A stretch of 64,000 nucleotides of DNA from Pyrenopolyporus hunteri (GCA_902806595.1 CADCXC010000010.1:1364001-1428000); one strand, 5' to 3'; positions 45,197-57,191 are shown, numbered from the stretch's first letter. Numbers and translations are program-made. Notes: generated by a model from the sequence alone, not told the origin.

Positions 45197-47261
45197 AGAC
45201 GGGCGAACTCGATAGACGACTTGAAACGTACGTTGTACTGGGTCCTTTTTTTGTGCTAAATGTATAAACGAGTAGGCTATACTGGGGATTGTATGTTATA
45301 TACTGCGATAGGATAGCCTAAAGCGTTAGATCTAGCCACGACGCTTCCTGTGATGCTATTACGCCGTTGGTTCGCGTTTAGATAACACAGCGCAATGTAA
45401 GGGGATTCGTATTAATGTCAATGCTGTCCATAAATCGTGTCAACGGAACGATGGCATGCCGCGTGGACGCTTAGCTAGCTAGCGAGGAGATGTGATGTCT
45501 ATAGGGACAAGACAGGAGAGAGAGTGCCGACACACCTGGTTGGCGTATAGGAGTCTTGCGTGTTCTTGAGAGAAATCTCGGGCATTCCAGTAGTATACCT
45601 AAACTCTATTCCCAACGCGATGGCATAGAAGCGCCAAACGAAGTCTGGCGTAGAATCCGCTCGAGTACCATCGTAATCAACGTCTCCTCTCGCCAAGTCC
45701 TGCTGTCTACGGGTACCTACAGATGTATAGTACGGCGTTGCGATGATTGGTGGGAGTCGACATTGACTTGTTCCCGCCCGATTTTTGAAACAAAAGCCGA
45801 TCGGCCGTTGGTACCTATAAGGGCGTAAGATAGAGGAAGCAAGGTGGCTGTCGGCGGTTTTGGGGGGAGGTTGTTGGTTAGGAAGCTGAGATAAGAACCA
45901 TCGAGGCGCCTAGGCTTACTACATAAGACCACCAAATGTAGCACCAAACGTAGCAGAAGGATTGGGATACCGTCCACCCGGGAGCTCAAAGGAGATACTT
46001 CGGGCGCATGGATATTGTCGGAGTCTTCTTCTTATGGCGGGGGTTGAATCGAAGAGCGGCATAGGCAAGGGGACCCAGGGCCCGTAGCATCGGGTGAGAT
46101 ACTGTATTGTATCATATAAAGTACCTAGTTTTGGGAATGGTGTATGGCCCATCACAGCTGTGTGTGAGGGCAACGGATGCACACACGCGCGTACCTCACC
46201 TAGAAGGTATCATAGGTAAGCATGAGGGTATCGTAGCGGATAATACCTGTCGTGGAGAGTAGTCCTCCGATTACTTACCTAGACATATCCGTATATATAC
46301 CTATATAATATATATGCGGCTCTAGTTTCCTTTTCCCATGATATCCTGTTCGAAGTCCAGGGGTGAATAGTACAGGGACAGGTTGACAAAGGGCGAAGCG
46401 CTGGATCGGCGTTTATTCATTCGGGATTTGGCGTTCTAGGTTCACATACCTAGGTACCTGGTACTTCCAGGTTGTACCTGAGTTAGCTGCAATTACCTAA
46501 CACCAACCAATAGCGTCTAACCCTGAAAGGCAAATAATTTAAGCACAATACTACCGGGTGCATACCTACATGTACCTACCTCCCTAGGTACGTTCATAGA
46601 CATAAGTCTGCTATCTAGCCTTAAATAGAAGGACGTCAAATACCTCCGCAGGTAAGTATAAGTATGTATGTACAATACCTAGAGATGCACGAACATAAAG
46701 GAAAAATTGTGCGTGATGGGACAACCGCTATCTACGTGTATATTCGAGTATTGTTGGAATGAGTGAATAGGACACTTACATACTAGTACCTACGTAGGCA
46801 ACCCGCCACCTAGAAAAAGGAAAACAGTGGCTCTGGGTAATCGTCAGGACGTGTGCCCTTTCAATGAGAGTGCAACACCTGGGCCAATAACCACTATTGT
46901 AAATTTTGAGACTATTGACGACTAACTAACAAGTATAACTCTGCCTAATGATTGCCTACAAGCGCCGTCCCTTCTGGACCCATCGCGCCTTCAACGCCGG
47001 ACCTGAAGGGCATACTATTCACTGGCACCTGATTCGTAGGTTCCCAAATCTCTTCGTCCATAGTGTGTGGCACCATGTTTTACTTCTAGGGTAACCCAGC
47101 ACGTACGCCCCCGTCCAATGTGTCCAGGGCATCAGGTTAGCGCATGCGGGAGAGTATTAGTCCATAAACCTAATTGGAACGGATTTGCTCGGTTATCGTA
47201 TGTACCTATGCAGCAGGTAGATACATGTATTGTATTATACGTAGCTGTTGACCTAAGATAT

Positions 47262-47298
47262 TACCTACCTACCTACCTACCTACCTGGTACCTACCTA
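47262..47298. repeat. (TACC)n microsatellite
   Basis: Six to seven tandem TACC units, interrupted once by TGG, in intergenic sequence. Confidence 0.85.
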
Positions 47299-47956
47299 AC
47301 TTTAAGCCCTTCCCAGGCGCCATCCTCTCTACCTGCCGTTGCTGAGGTATTTGTATCACGCCATACATCCTATAGCTGTATGGTACCAACTTACCTAATC
47401 CCTACCGGGTAACCTGTGTTGCTATGTATAGTAAGGTAGGTACCTCAATAGAGCAGGTACGGGTACCCCTAATGCACATGTCTGCTTACGCCTAGGCATC
47501 GGCTAGCCCAGCCATGCAATAACCCTGGGGCCGCATGAGAGGGCATGTACTATGTAATCCCTACAATCTACCTACCTTAGTACCCAGGTTTTTCCCGTAT
47601 CTCGGTCCGTAGCCCAAGTTTCTTCTTTTTTCACCTAAAGAGCAAGAAGCCGACTGGGAAATATTTTGTCCTGTGTCTGCGTCTGTCTCGTCGTTCGCGA
47701 TCTGACATTATACAGGTCTAAGCCATATTACCAATTACGTCTCAACTTCCCTCCTCTCAGCCCTGTGCGGCGTGGAATAGATCCGGCCTATCTCTCATCA
47801 TCCCTCAGGCCTCAGGGGTGGAGGAGCACGTCCCGCTCGTTCTTTCCGCTCTCTTCGCCTCGCCCTGCCTCCGCTTCAGGCACTTATTCAACTAAACTGC
47901 CAACTAATTCGAGTCTCTCCACTCCAACACCACCACCCACCACCACCACACCCGAA

Positions 47957-48037
47957 CATACACACATACACACACACACACACACATACGCACGCACACA
48001 CATACATACACATACACCTACACACGCATACACACAT
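47957..48037. repeat. (CA)n-rich imperfect microsatellite
   Basis: About 80 bases of ACACAC with TACA interruptions, located about 400 bases upstream of the start at 48427, probably in the promoter or 5' leader. Confidence 0.9.
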
Positions 48038-48426
48038 ACTTCCGTCTCCAACTCCGTCTCCAACTTTAACAACACAAAGCACCATACAAGGCACTTACAT
48101 AACTACCTCAAGCAGGGAAGTTACGCCTCGGTCTTCGACGTAAGTTATCTGAACACTCCCTCAAGTGATGCGCAAAGACACTGAGACCTCCATCTTTTTC
48201 TTTAGGTGGTTCTCTATTGCCTATCTAAACTTAACTCTCGAGTACCAGCATCGAGGATAGTTAGGCTGAGACATACCGTCTCTTAAGCTTTGCATATCGC
48301 GGTTATCGTATTCTGTTTTTGAGTCGTACTCTCGGACAACACCTTCAAAACAGGCCAAATCTCAGCCATCGTACCGGCTTAGTTTAACCCTCAACATTCA
48401 CAGCATCCTAGCTGCCCCCCGCAAAC

Positions 48427-49437
48427 ATGAAGGGACGACCAGTCGATCAACTCGTGTACGAGTACATATTCCCTAAACCCCGAGCGAGCGACCCTCAGAA
48501 CTTCCATACTCTCCTTCACCGACACCTTATCCCGGAAGTTCGGCAGGAGGTGCACTCGTTCTACGGGCATCTGGATACGCAGGAGGCTAAATACCCGGGT
48601 TTGGATTACACTCATCGTATCCACCGCATACGGCTTTCCCGCTGGCAATGGCATCGCCGTCTATTCCGAGCCTTTGACGGTCTGCGCCTAACCGACTCGG
48701 AAATCGCAAACCTAACAAAATGGGAAGGTACAAAATGGGCGAAAGAACGCTTCGAGGCCGATTCTGGAAGTCCCATCCGAGACACTGCCTTCGACGGGAT
48801 CCCCTATTGGAACGAGCGAAACTCGGGTTCACGAAGGGCACGTGCGACACAAACCGACAACGCACAGCAGGGCTCGGCGACAGCAGGTAATGAGACCGGG
48901 GCTGAAGAAAGGGAAGAGGGCGAAGAGGAAGAAGACAGCGATGGCGAGTTGACTAGCGTTGGGATGGCTCTGAACGAGCGACTCCGGGAACGAGCTGCGC
49001 GTCAGGGGGACGGCGATTCCTCCCCTCTAGATGAGGATTGGGAACAGTGGCTGAAGAACGTCGTCGAGTCCGGTCGATTCCCTTATCTGACAGGCGGTTC
49101 GTCTCGTGAGGATCAAATAGATCTCAGCCAACTCCCGCAGGCACTCTTTCCGCCGGGAATGCTTAGTGCGGGACGGGCTGGCCGCTGGCATGAGATTCCC
49201 AACTATCTCCGCGAGGTGCTCCGACTAACCCTGGAGCTGGAGAACGATGAATCAACCCGAGCCGGCAGCTCTTCAGCTATCGGTGAACATCCTTCCGGAA
49301 ATACTACTAGGAGCCCGCGTCGCGATCATCCCGACCTTCGTCTTCCGGCCAACGAAACTGGTGTCCCTGCTGCATCAAGAATCGGTCCGCAGCAAACGGC
49401 CCAGTCTGGCACACAAACCTACATCTCCCTTCCTTAA
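48427..49437 (+). CDS. Conserved-looking fungal protein of unknown function
   Basis: Single open frame of 336 aa; no named family recognised. Residues 1-115 look folded and helical (QLVYEYIFPKPRA, FHTLLHRHLIPEVRQEVHSF, RLSRWQWHRRLFRAFDGLRL, EIANLTKWEGTKWAKERFE). Residues about 130-180 are acidic and low-complexity (EEREEGEEEEDSDGELTSVG). A second ordered block follows (LDEDWEQWLKNVVESGRFPY, WHEIPNYLREVLRLTLELE), and the C-terminus is polar and disordered. No signal peptide or TM segment; the acidic run and basic N-terminal helices suggest a nuclear or cytosolic adaptor, but that is inference. Start context CAAACATGA is acceptable, and pyrimidine-rich leader sequence precedes it. Confidence 0.72.
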   Translation: MKGRPVDQLVYEYIFPKPRASDPQNFHTLLHRHLIPEVRQEVHSFYGHLDTQEAKYPGLDYTHRIHRIRLSRWQWHRRLFRAFDGLRLTDSEIANLTKWEGTKWAKERFEADSGSPIRDTAFDGIPYWNERNSGSRRARATQTDNAQQGSATAGNETGAEEREEGEEEEDSDGELTSVGMALNERLRERAARQGDGDSSPLDEDWEQWLKNVVESGRFPYLTGGSSREDQIDLSQLPQALFPPGMLSAGRAGRWHEIPNYLREVLRLTLELENDESTRAGSSSAIGEHPSGNTTRSPRRDHPDLRLPANETGVPAASRIGPQQTAQSGTQTYISLP

Positions 49438-51647
49438 GGGCTTCGTCAACGAAGCCAAGGGTTCCCTCGGGATAATATTGGCGGAGATAAGTACGGAACG
49501 TTCGATACCCACTACCTGATTCTTTTCGGCTTTCGATACGGGTTTCGTGCATGGTCACTGAATATTCGATCCTGCAAACCATGGTTTTATGGCCCTGCGT
49601 GGCCATTCCCTGTCTTCTAAGACGAGTTGATGAGCTGAGCACAGAGGACGGGGATTTTTCTTTTCTTTTCTTTTCTTTCTTTCTTTTCTTTCCGGGGCAT
49701 ATCGGTGGAGGCCCGGAGTTAGTCGTGACTTCAAACGGCTGAGTGAAAGCTACTCACCAGATCCTCCGAGGCGCACAGATGCGCGCAAGTGCCACCCCGG
49801 ATGCAAAACTAAGCAACTACTATTGATCTGTGCAAGAATGTCGACTTTTGCTGACGGATTCCGGCTCTTACAACTACTACATTGAGGCCGGTTTCGGGGT
49901 ACATCGTCGTCTAGTCGTTTTTTAACGAGACTTGCCCGCAAAGCAGAGTTCTTTTTTCCGCACCCCTACGATCGCACTTACCGACGATTTGCACACATAC
50001 AACGAAGAAGGTTCATGGTCTCCTCTACACCAGAGGTCATTATGCGACGGCAGAGTTTCCAGTTCTTCGGTCCTGGATAACCACCCGCGGTGAAGCTATT
50101 CACAAGTCCAAAGGTTTCAACCATCTTGAGGACAGGATAGTGAGGAAGGGGGGGGCCGTCACATCAACCTTTCTGTTCTTTTGTCCTTGTTCTTTTTTTT
50201 TTTTCTCTCGACTTTCTCGACCCGGTGGTTGTCTTTACGCAGGGAGTTGCGGAATTGCATTCATCACGGATGGTTCACGGGGGAGTGGTTTGTCTTTTAA
50301 TTTTTCGTTTTCCGGAGGTCCGAGTCCGCGGTTTGCGAGTCGGTTTATATCCTCTCCATAGATGCACGAGGTCGGTCAGGTAGTTTGCCTAGTGGCTGTT
50401 CATATCGAAAGAAAACCGTTTTCTCGCGCTCTTTACGATTGAACGAAGTGGACGAAAGCAACGAAAGCAATGGACGAGCAAACGAGTGGACGAATGGACG
50501 TGGAATGAATGATTGCATGCATGTGGCTTCTTAATCGTGACCTTTAATATAGAGCTATCCAACTTCCTAACCTTGTAGTCTCTTCTGACTTTTGACCACC
50601 CTCCACGCTAAATGCTAATATCGCCGACCATCCTGTCGATAACTTTACAGCAACATACGCAGATGGTGCGCGAAAGGCTAGTAAAGTCGTCGATCCCTGG
50701 TCCTGTCGCCGACCCCCAAAATGGCGGAAATCTACATGCAACTAGGTAGCCTACGTCTGCCTGCTTTTCTTCATGCCTCCTTGCTCATTAATCTCGGTCC
50801 TGCGCACCCGATCCATTACAGTACCTGTCGTACTCCTCTCTGAATGCAAATGCAATGGCAAAAGCCCATCTCTCGTAAATGCATTACCTTCCATTACCAC
50901 CACCGAATCCTCCTCTCCTGATGTTTTTCTTCCTTTTCTTTTTTTCCTTTCTTCATTTTCTTGTCCTCCTTGCAATGCAAAGCAAGAGTGTATTGACTCC
51001 CTGCCTCCCCAGGTACGGCACCTAGGGTAGGTACGTACTCGCCAAAGTAAAGTCTTCGGCTTTCCGTCGGGTCCCCATCACGAAGGTGGGGGAAAGAATA
51101 GATGCAACAAGCCGGGTAACGTCATCCCTAATAGCCACTCGACGGTCTTGTGCAAAGTTGCGTGTGCGTAATCCCCCTTCCTTTCAATTTCGCCATTTCC
51201 AGTAGATAGTTCTGATTTTTGTCATTCCTTGCCAGCTGCGTAGGCAGTAACTGCGTCGAGGAAGGGGCGAAGTCAGAGGAAGATGGGACGAGAAGTTCAA
51301 CGCTTCAATCTGAGTCGTGGGGAGCGACGCGGTGTCTGGGCGTCAATTTTAAGCTCACGAATCCTATCGGTAACTTGCTGAGGAGGGTTCGTGGGGGTTT
51401 CCGTGTTCTCGGCTACGGTTTCGGTCACCTCCTCCTTAAGTTTCGCCTGGGTTGGGGTAGAGGGAGGGTTAGCAACTGGTTGAAGCGATTGTTGAGAAGT
51501 CTGGGCTGTGGGAGAAGCGGCATTCTACGCCTCGCTTCTTCTACGCGCTAATCGCGTCACCACGCCCACAGGGGAGTTGGCAAAAGCTCTTAGTTTATCT
51601 GCAGCCGCCAGTAGCTGTTCGTCGAACGATCTCTCAATATCGCTAAC
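49438..51647. other. 2.2-kb convergent spacer
   Basis: Between the 3' ends of the 48.4-kb gene and Gcn5. It contains a TTTTC microsatellite at 49655-49692 and T-rich tracts at about 50189-50204 and 50928-50965. No gene supported; a 110-codon frame at 51219-51551 is probably Gcn5 3' flank. Confidence 0.5.
49655..49692. repeat. (TTTTC)n microsatellite
   Basis: Seven imperfect TTTTC/TTTC units in tandem in intergenic sequence. Confidence 0.85.
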
Positions 51648-53081
51648 CTACGGCTCGAGATGCGACCACTCGGGTATAGCTTTGATTTGGGCCCACATGA
51701 ACTTTTCGAGTTTGTTGGCGGACTTGGCGTAGGAAGTCGATTCGTTGTTGTACTTGCGGCAGTTGTCGAAGATGAGCTTCGCGTCCTTGATGAATTCCTC
51801 CGGTGTGCTGTACTGGTCGGCCTCGAGCTTGGTCTCCATGGTGCTAAGGTCCATGGGTTCCTTGATAACGTCGTAATAGTCTGCCACGTCGTCCTTGTTA
51901 ACCGGGTTGAGGAACGGCCACGCAGATTGGTGGTTCTGCAGGTCGTTGAGCAAGTGAAGCAGCTGGTTGTAGTTCGGGCCGTGACGCGGCTGTCGAGCTA
52001 GCTCATCCATGTCGGGCGACCATCCCGAGGCGCGGATCGCCTCGATCGAGAGCGGGTCGATGGGCGTGACGCCGTTCTTCCACTGCTTCGGCGGTTGGTG
52101 GATGACGTGGGATTTGGAAAAGGCGCGGATCTTGGCCTGGACGCATTCCTTCTGCTTAAGTAGCATGCGACCCGTTTCAAGATATCGAACGCGCGGCAGC
52201 ATAGAGCACTGCATGATCGTGCCTCCTTCGTAGTCTTTGATATAACCCATCCATACGGATCGCGGGAGAGTAATTTCCTTAGTGAAGCCCTGCTTCTTGA
52301 AGTATCCGATGGCATAGTTATCGGCGTAAGTAAGGAAGTGCATCACGTCGCTAGTCGCCTTGACGTAGTCCTTCAGATGCGACATGAGATGAGCGCCGTA
52401 ACCCTTTACTTGCTGGTCGCTGCTGATGGCGCAGAAGACGATCTCGGCGAACTGACGTCCCTTAAACGGTCGGTACGTGATGCCGCCCACAACCTCGAGT
52501 GGCTTCTTGACGATAGCAATGGATAGATGGGTTCGGTCGTAGACGAGTCGCGCGATGTAATCCTTGGGCATCTTGGGTAGTTGCTTTTGGAAGATGCATT
52601 TTAGGCCGGTGAGGATGATAAGAGATTCGCGCTCGTTGTCGTTGTTCACGACGCGAAACTCGATTTCGCCATTTCGCTCTTCAATGACTGCAGGCTGAAG
52701 CGATGTGTTAGTATACCTTGATAAGTCACAGTATGCGAACAAGTATGTTATGGGACCTTGCGCAACGGCGATGGGAGGGATAGGGGGGATATCTGCGCCA
52801 GTATCGCGCTTCAGAGGCACGAGTATGGCTGGTGGCGTCGGATCGTCTACTGCGAAAGATCAAAGTAATTACCTTCTCGGGGAAAGGAATGGGTTTGATG
52901 ACGGCTTTCTTCTCGGGCTCCGCGGAGTCGTCGTGCTTAGCTCGCTTGGCCGCGACCGGTGACGATGGCTCGTCGCTGGCCTTGCGCTTGCCACCTATCG
53001 AAGTAAACAAAGGTTAGAAACGCGCAAAAGCTACGGTTGATGATAATGATGATGGATAAGCTTACTATCTTCCTTCACCAT
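51648..53081 (-). CDS. gcn5: Histone acetyltransferase Gcn5
   Basis: Three exons, 53081-53066, 52994-52873 and 52694-51648, give 394 aa. Exon 1 has 16 bases (MVKED plus one base); exon 2 supplies a basic, nuclear-signal-like stretch (AAKRAKHDD) ending in KPIPFPEK, which joins directly to PAVIEERNGEIEF. Gcn5 is the catalytic subunit of SAGA/ADA and acetylates histone H3. The GNAT domain shows RLVYDRTHLSIAI, the catalytic Glu in FAEIVFCAISSDQQ, acetyl-CoA loop QVKGYGAHLM and YFKKQGFTKEI. The C-terminal bromodomain starts near residue 290 (HQSAWPFLNPVN, VADYYDVIKEPMDLSTM, FIKDAKLIFDNCRKYN). Introns are 71 and 178 bases. Length is that of fungal Gcn5 with a short N-terminus. The gene is divergent from ost5. 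Confidence 0.96.
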
Positions 53082-53684
53082 CGTGGCCGCAACGACAGCA
53101 CAATAGCGAATATGAGAAGGGTGGAGGATGAAAGGTGAAAGATTGACAAATGCGGCTGGATCGCAAGTTGGAGTTGATAAGCGAAAGAAGAAAGTTGGGG
53201 GATGTGACGCGGAGAGGTAAGGCGACGAAGTGGAGCCAGGACAAGGTTGTATGGGAGGGAATGGCCCACCTTATCCGGGGCCTTCTATGGAGGGCTTTTC
53301 ATTGGGAGAATGGGAAAGGGCAATAAGCCTAAGCTGTTAATAAGGTTGGATCTAAACCAGATGGGGGACAGGCCACCTGTTTTGTTATAGAAGTGTATGG
53401 TGGGGCAATAGCTACTTCATCCAATAAGAAAAAGATCGCCAGCAGGGGGGAAGCTTTGATTCTTCCACATTCAACACGTCGACTTCATTATCTATTATAA
53501 CTAATATCATTTATCCTCAACTCCCATCAAGACCCGATATGACCCCGACAAACAGCTAGAACAGCCCCTTATCCAGCAGCCACAATCTATACCTAGGTAT
53601 CTATACCGGGTAGATATCTATACACACCACTCGTCGAATCGTTCTTCGTCCCCCGTTTCGCGAGACAACTTCGTTAGACTCTTC
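53082..53684. promoter_or_regulatory. Shared divergent promoter region of gcn5 and ost5
   Basis: The two starts point away from each other across about 600 bases, so the interval must hold both promoters. It contains a short ATACCTAGGTATCTATACC motif near 53590-53608. No TATA box or transcription-factor site decides the starts. Confidence 0.55.
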
Positions 53685-54050
53685 ATGGATTCTTCACTGC
53701 ATGAGATTTGGCAAGCTGCACCAGGCAGTCCGTTTCTTCCCACCGTCGGAAAGGGGAGCCAGTTCCTAGTGGGATTTGTCCTGCTCCTTGTTGGCCTTTC
53801 TCTGACTGGCGCATTCGCATTGAGTACGTTCTATACTTCCCAAGTCCGATCTCCATGAATAGAGGCACTAGGTAGATGACTAACCCACTCCTTTAGACCG
53901 ATCTCTCGTCAATCTTCCTCTCTACGGAGTCCCGGCCTCGCTTGCCATTGCGTACGTCCTCCTTACACTGCAAGTCGCCTTTCAACACCCTAATTCAATA
54001 GCAGATTTGGCACCGTGTACATGTTCTGTGCTGTTGGAGTTTACGTCTAG
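53685..54050 (+). CDS. ost5: Oligosaccharyltransferase subunit Ost5 / TMEM258
   Basis: Three exons, 53685-53823, 53897-53951 and 54005-54050, give 79 aa; introns are 73 and 53 bases with GTACGT donors and all phases match. Too fragmented to be seen as a long frame, but the spliced product has the full Ost5/TMEM258 layout: an N-terminal amphipathic segment (LHEIWQAAPGSPFLP), TM1 (FLVGFVLLLVGLSLTGAFAL), a loop NRSLVNLPLYGVPASLAIAF, TM2, and the diagnostic C-terminus YMFCAVGVYV. Ost5 is a small ER membrane subunit of the N-glycosylation complex, contacting Ost1 in yeast. Length matches the family (about 80-86 aa). It lies 206 bases upstream of rad1 on the same strand. Confidence 0.93.
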
Positions 54051-54256
54051 AAGATACCCCGAGGAAGACCACAAGCCCAGGAGAGCGCCGGCGTGTATCA
54101 TAGATGAATTGAGGTTTACGAAATTACTCTTTGGATGGTCAACACATTACATTGATGTGACTCTGGACTGCTGCTGCTAGCAAGTCCACCCCTAAATTCT
54201 GAAATAATTGTTCTACTCGGGAGGCCCTACAGCCAGGAGAGAATACGGTCTTCAAG

Positions 54257-55277
54257 ATGGCCTCGGCTGCTGGATCCGTCCCTCCGCAGGCACCACTGTT
54301 CCGGGCAGTAGCAAGTTCAACGAGGCAAATTTACCAACTCCTAAAGTGTATCAGCTTCACCGTTAAGATCCAAGTCCAAATTACCCACGACGGCATTCGA
54401 TTCGCCGCTGATAACTCACATGTTATGCAAGGTAAGCCGCCAACACTACTCTTATCGAAACCAGGATAGGTACCTAACAACGTTTTCAGGTGTGGCTTTC
54501 TTAGATAAGGCTCTCTTTACGTCCTATACGTTGAATGTACCCGATGAAGGAGCCACTCTACCGCAGTTCCAGACGAATCTAGCCGCTCTACTGGAAGCCT
54601 TACAGATCTTCGGAGCGACGGATATGGCAGCCCGAGCTGCCAAGGCCGAATCGGAAACTTATCGCAGCAACCTACGTAACTATCGCCCAGACGCCTTCAC
54701 TCACCAGACTCTGGGTATGCCAGGGACGTGTTGTATCATGTACGAGGAGGACGGGTCTCCGCTGAGCATAATCCTGGAGGAGACCGGGGTGAAGACGCAG
54801 TGTAATATGAACACCTACACTCCTGAGTCGTCTGACGATATCCCCTTCGACCGGGAGGATTTGTCCTTCAAGATTATCATGCAAGCTAGATGGCTCCTTG
54901 ATGCCCTTTCCGAATTGGCTCCTATGGCACCAGAACGCATTACCATTGCCGCGTCACCAAACGCCCCGTATCTAACCCTATCGTGCGGTGGAGCGCTTGG
55001 TAGTGCTAGCGTCGACTTCTCAAGCGGGCGCGATCTCCTAGAGACCTTCTCGGTCCGTGGTCGCTGGGTTCAGGGCTTCAGGTTCGAATTCGTCAAATCG
55101 GCGAGCGAGGCTATGCGGATCGCGAACAAGGTCAGTTTCCGCGGCGACGGCCAAGGCGTCCTTAGCTTACAGTTTATGGTTGAGGTTGAGGGCGGCGCTG
55201 TGAGCTTTCTCGACTTCCGATTCCTCCCCTACGCTGATCATGAAGACGAGGAAACGGAGTCCGAAGACGATAGCTGA
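54257..55277 (+). CDS. rad1: DNA damage checkpoint clamp subunit Rad1
   Basis: Two exons, 54257-54431 and 54490-55277, separated by a 58-base intron (GTAAGC donor, TTCAG acceptor); 320 aa. Rad1 forms the 9-1-1 PCNA-like ring with Rad9 and Hus1 and supports ATR/Mec1 signalling in the nucleus. The N-terminal half has the family blocks LFRAVASSTRQIYQLLKCI, VQITHDGIRFAADNSHVMQG spanning the splice, and AFLDKALFTSY; the C-terminal half has KIIMQARWLLDALSEL, LSCGGALGSASVDFS and the closing FLDFRFLPY. An acidic tail (DHEDEETESEDDS) ends the protein, common in fungal Rad1. Length agrees with the family (about 280-340 aa). Confidence 0.95.
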
Positions 55278-56939
55278 TAGACAGTGCTCGCCTAACGAAG
55301 CCGGCAGCAGGGGCTATACATATCACATGAGACGCCATACATGTAGACATTAGTTAGTTGACAATTCAATTCAATCTAATCGATCCTAAGTCAATCCAAC
55401 GTCCATATACGAACTCATAGACTAGGTATCTATACAAGCTATCCGCTACTCAACCGCTACTTATCCGAGCATAGCCAGCGAGTCCTATGCTATTGATTCC
55501 GCATTGTTATATCCCATCCTGTCAGTTTATACCAACCTAATTAACGGCCTACCCTAAGTGCAGGATTGTTTTCTCCCGTAGGTAAGGTGTATGGTGAGAT
55601 TGGGCGTCAATTAAGGTATAGGGCACGCACTTGAAGCCAAATTACGAAACTTGCTAAGAGGTACACTTTCATCATGTTAAGTCGTACGACCCAACGCGGC
55701 CAAGACTAAGTAAAACCAAATAGCATAAACTCCCGTTAAAGAATGGCATGAAGCCGTCGATTTCCAGCATGTTCCACGTAGCACGCCATCCCGAGAACGC
55801 CTCAGAGCGCCACCACCACCGGTATCAACCCTATTCGTCTATATGATATGTATCTGCCCAAGCTATAGCAGATAACGCATATTATGTCTTACTTCTTCCT
55901 AGCTTAAGATGCAAGAATTCCTCGACAAGACTCCAGGAGACGCAGCGTAGAGCTCGCTTGGAAGCTGGCCCAGGGAAAGGTGCCATGCCCCTAATTGGCA
56001 GATTGATCTCTGAGTGTATCGCTGTGGCACTCCACTTGGTCTGCCTCTCGTCCGGAGCGCCCACGCTGGTGTGTCTTGATTTCAGTATGGCGGTTACACC
56101 AGTCAAGTTCGCCCAACCAAGGGCGGCGCCACTCAGTACGGCCTTAGGGAAGTATAATTCCTCTACTAAGTCATACGATGGTATGAAGCTCTCATTCCTT
56201 ATTAGATCAGTAGAAGAGAGCGATCAGGAAACCAAAAAAAAAGCAATGATCGAAGATCAGCGCTCTTGCATTACCCCTTGCTAGTCAAATGCGGCCTATG
56301 CTCCGTTGTCTTGGATCGGAGCATCGAGTTGAGATGTCTTATCACACAACATTACCTACCTAGAGTTGCTAAAAAAACGATCCATGCCGGTGCCCGTCCA
56401 ACCCAATAGCTCATCGAGACCGGTGAATGATTACGCTCTTAGTCCCGGCATGTCTGACAATATCGGTGAGTAGACAATGCTATAACTATGGGGAATATGC
56501 GTGATTTATAATGGTCCTGGGAGATCTTGAAGCGTGTCTTAGTTCAAAGCCTATTCTATCGTCACTAGGTTAAAGTTCCAGGTAGCCACTGACCTAAAAC
56601 TCCGGGCTCCTGTCTGTATAAATCTCACCAGCGGATAGCGGGCGGGCGACACAAGGAGGTCAAGGTTTTACCTACCTATTATCAAAATATCGTTAAGCTT
56701 ATCCTACTCACTACCATCCTTGTGTGATATTGCTATCGCACACGAAAACTCCTACATCAGACATACTACGTAGTTCAACCGGTACCCATTCGCAAACGAC
56801 TTCGGCCTTTCCTCCAACCTAGGTAGGAAAGTCAACAGTCAGATCATTGAGAAGCCAGTGTCCCGTTCAAGGACAATAATCCAGAAGCACGGAAGCGAGC
56901 GTCTCCGAAGAGTTGCATGCTTGGGCCGACCCATCAACC
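55278..56939. other. Spacer downstream of rad1
   Basis: No supported gene. Overlapping frames on both strands at about 55.88-56.28 kb have no recognisable domain. A TACCTACCTATTA motif occurs near 56670. Confidence 0.5.
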
Positions 56940-57191
56940 ATGGGGGGCCATACCAACAACTCGAAAGGACCAAGGACTAATTCCCTTGGCTGTCTCCGTC
57001 GCCCAGGCGCCGGAAGCTTCTTCTCCAAGCCCAACCGACAGTCGAACAAGGCCTCAGAGCAGATGACCGAAAGCCTCACCGCTTCCGTCAAACATGAACA
57101 TCGCACCCCATACGTCCCTCAGCACGCCAAGGAGTCGTTCCTGAAGACGGCTACGCCTCGACACATGAAGAAGGCGAACGGGATGTTATAA
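56940..57191 (+). CDS. Small hypothetical basic protein
   Basis: Open frame of 83 aa from the ATG at 56940 (context ACCATGG). No named family recognised. The sequence is basic, Ser/Lys-rich, without TM or signal segments, and contains GCLRRPGAGSFFSKPNRQSN and a C-terminal AKESFLKTATPRHMKKANGM. The codons are strongly of the type used by the conserved genes here (AAC, AAG, CTC, GTC, TCC), which is unlike the surrounding spacer and is the main argument for a real gene. The Gly/Ser-rich start with GAGSFFSK could suggest a nucleotide- or lipid-modified N-terminus, but this is speculation. Confidence 0.5.
   Translation: MGGHTNNSKGPRTNSLGCLRRPGAGSFFSKPNRQSNKASEQMTESLTASVKHEHRTPYVPQHAKESFLKTATPRHMKKANGML

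Larger units (their letters stand above)
45197..48426. other. 3.2-kb repeat-rich spacer
   Basis: No gene supported. The stretch is rich in TACC/GGTA motifs, with clusters at about 46446-46480, 46563-46593, 47262-47298 and 47440-47460, and it ends in a pyrimidine-rich leader with a CA microsatellite before the next gene. Confidence 0.5.

Noticed and set aside
55882..56284. Overlapping frames of 74 and 108 codons downstream of rad1
   Set aside because: They lie on opposite strands over the same DNA, and neither has a recognised family or the codon pattern of the real genes here.
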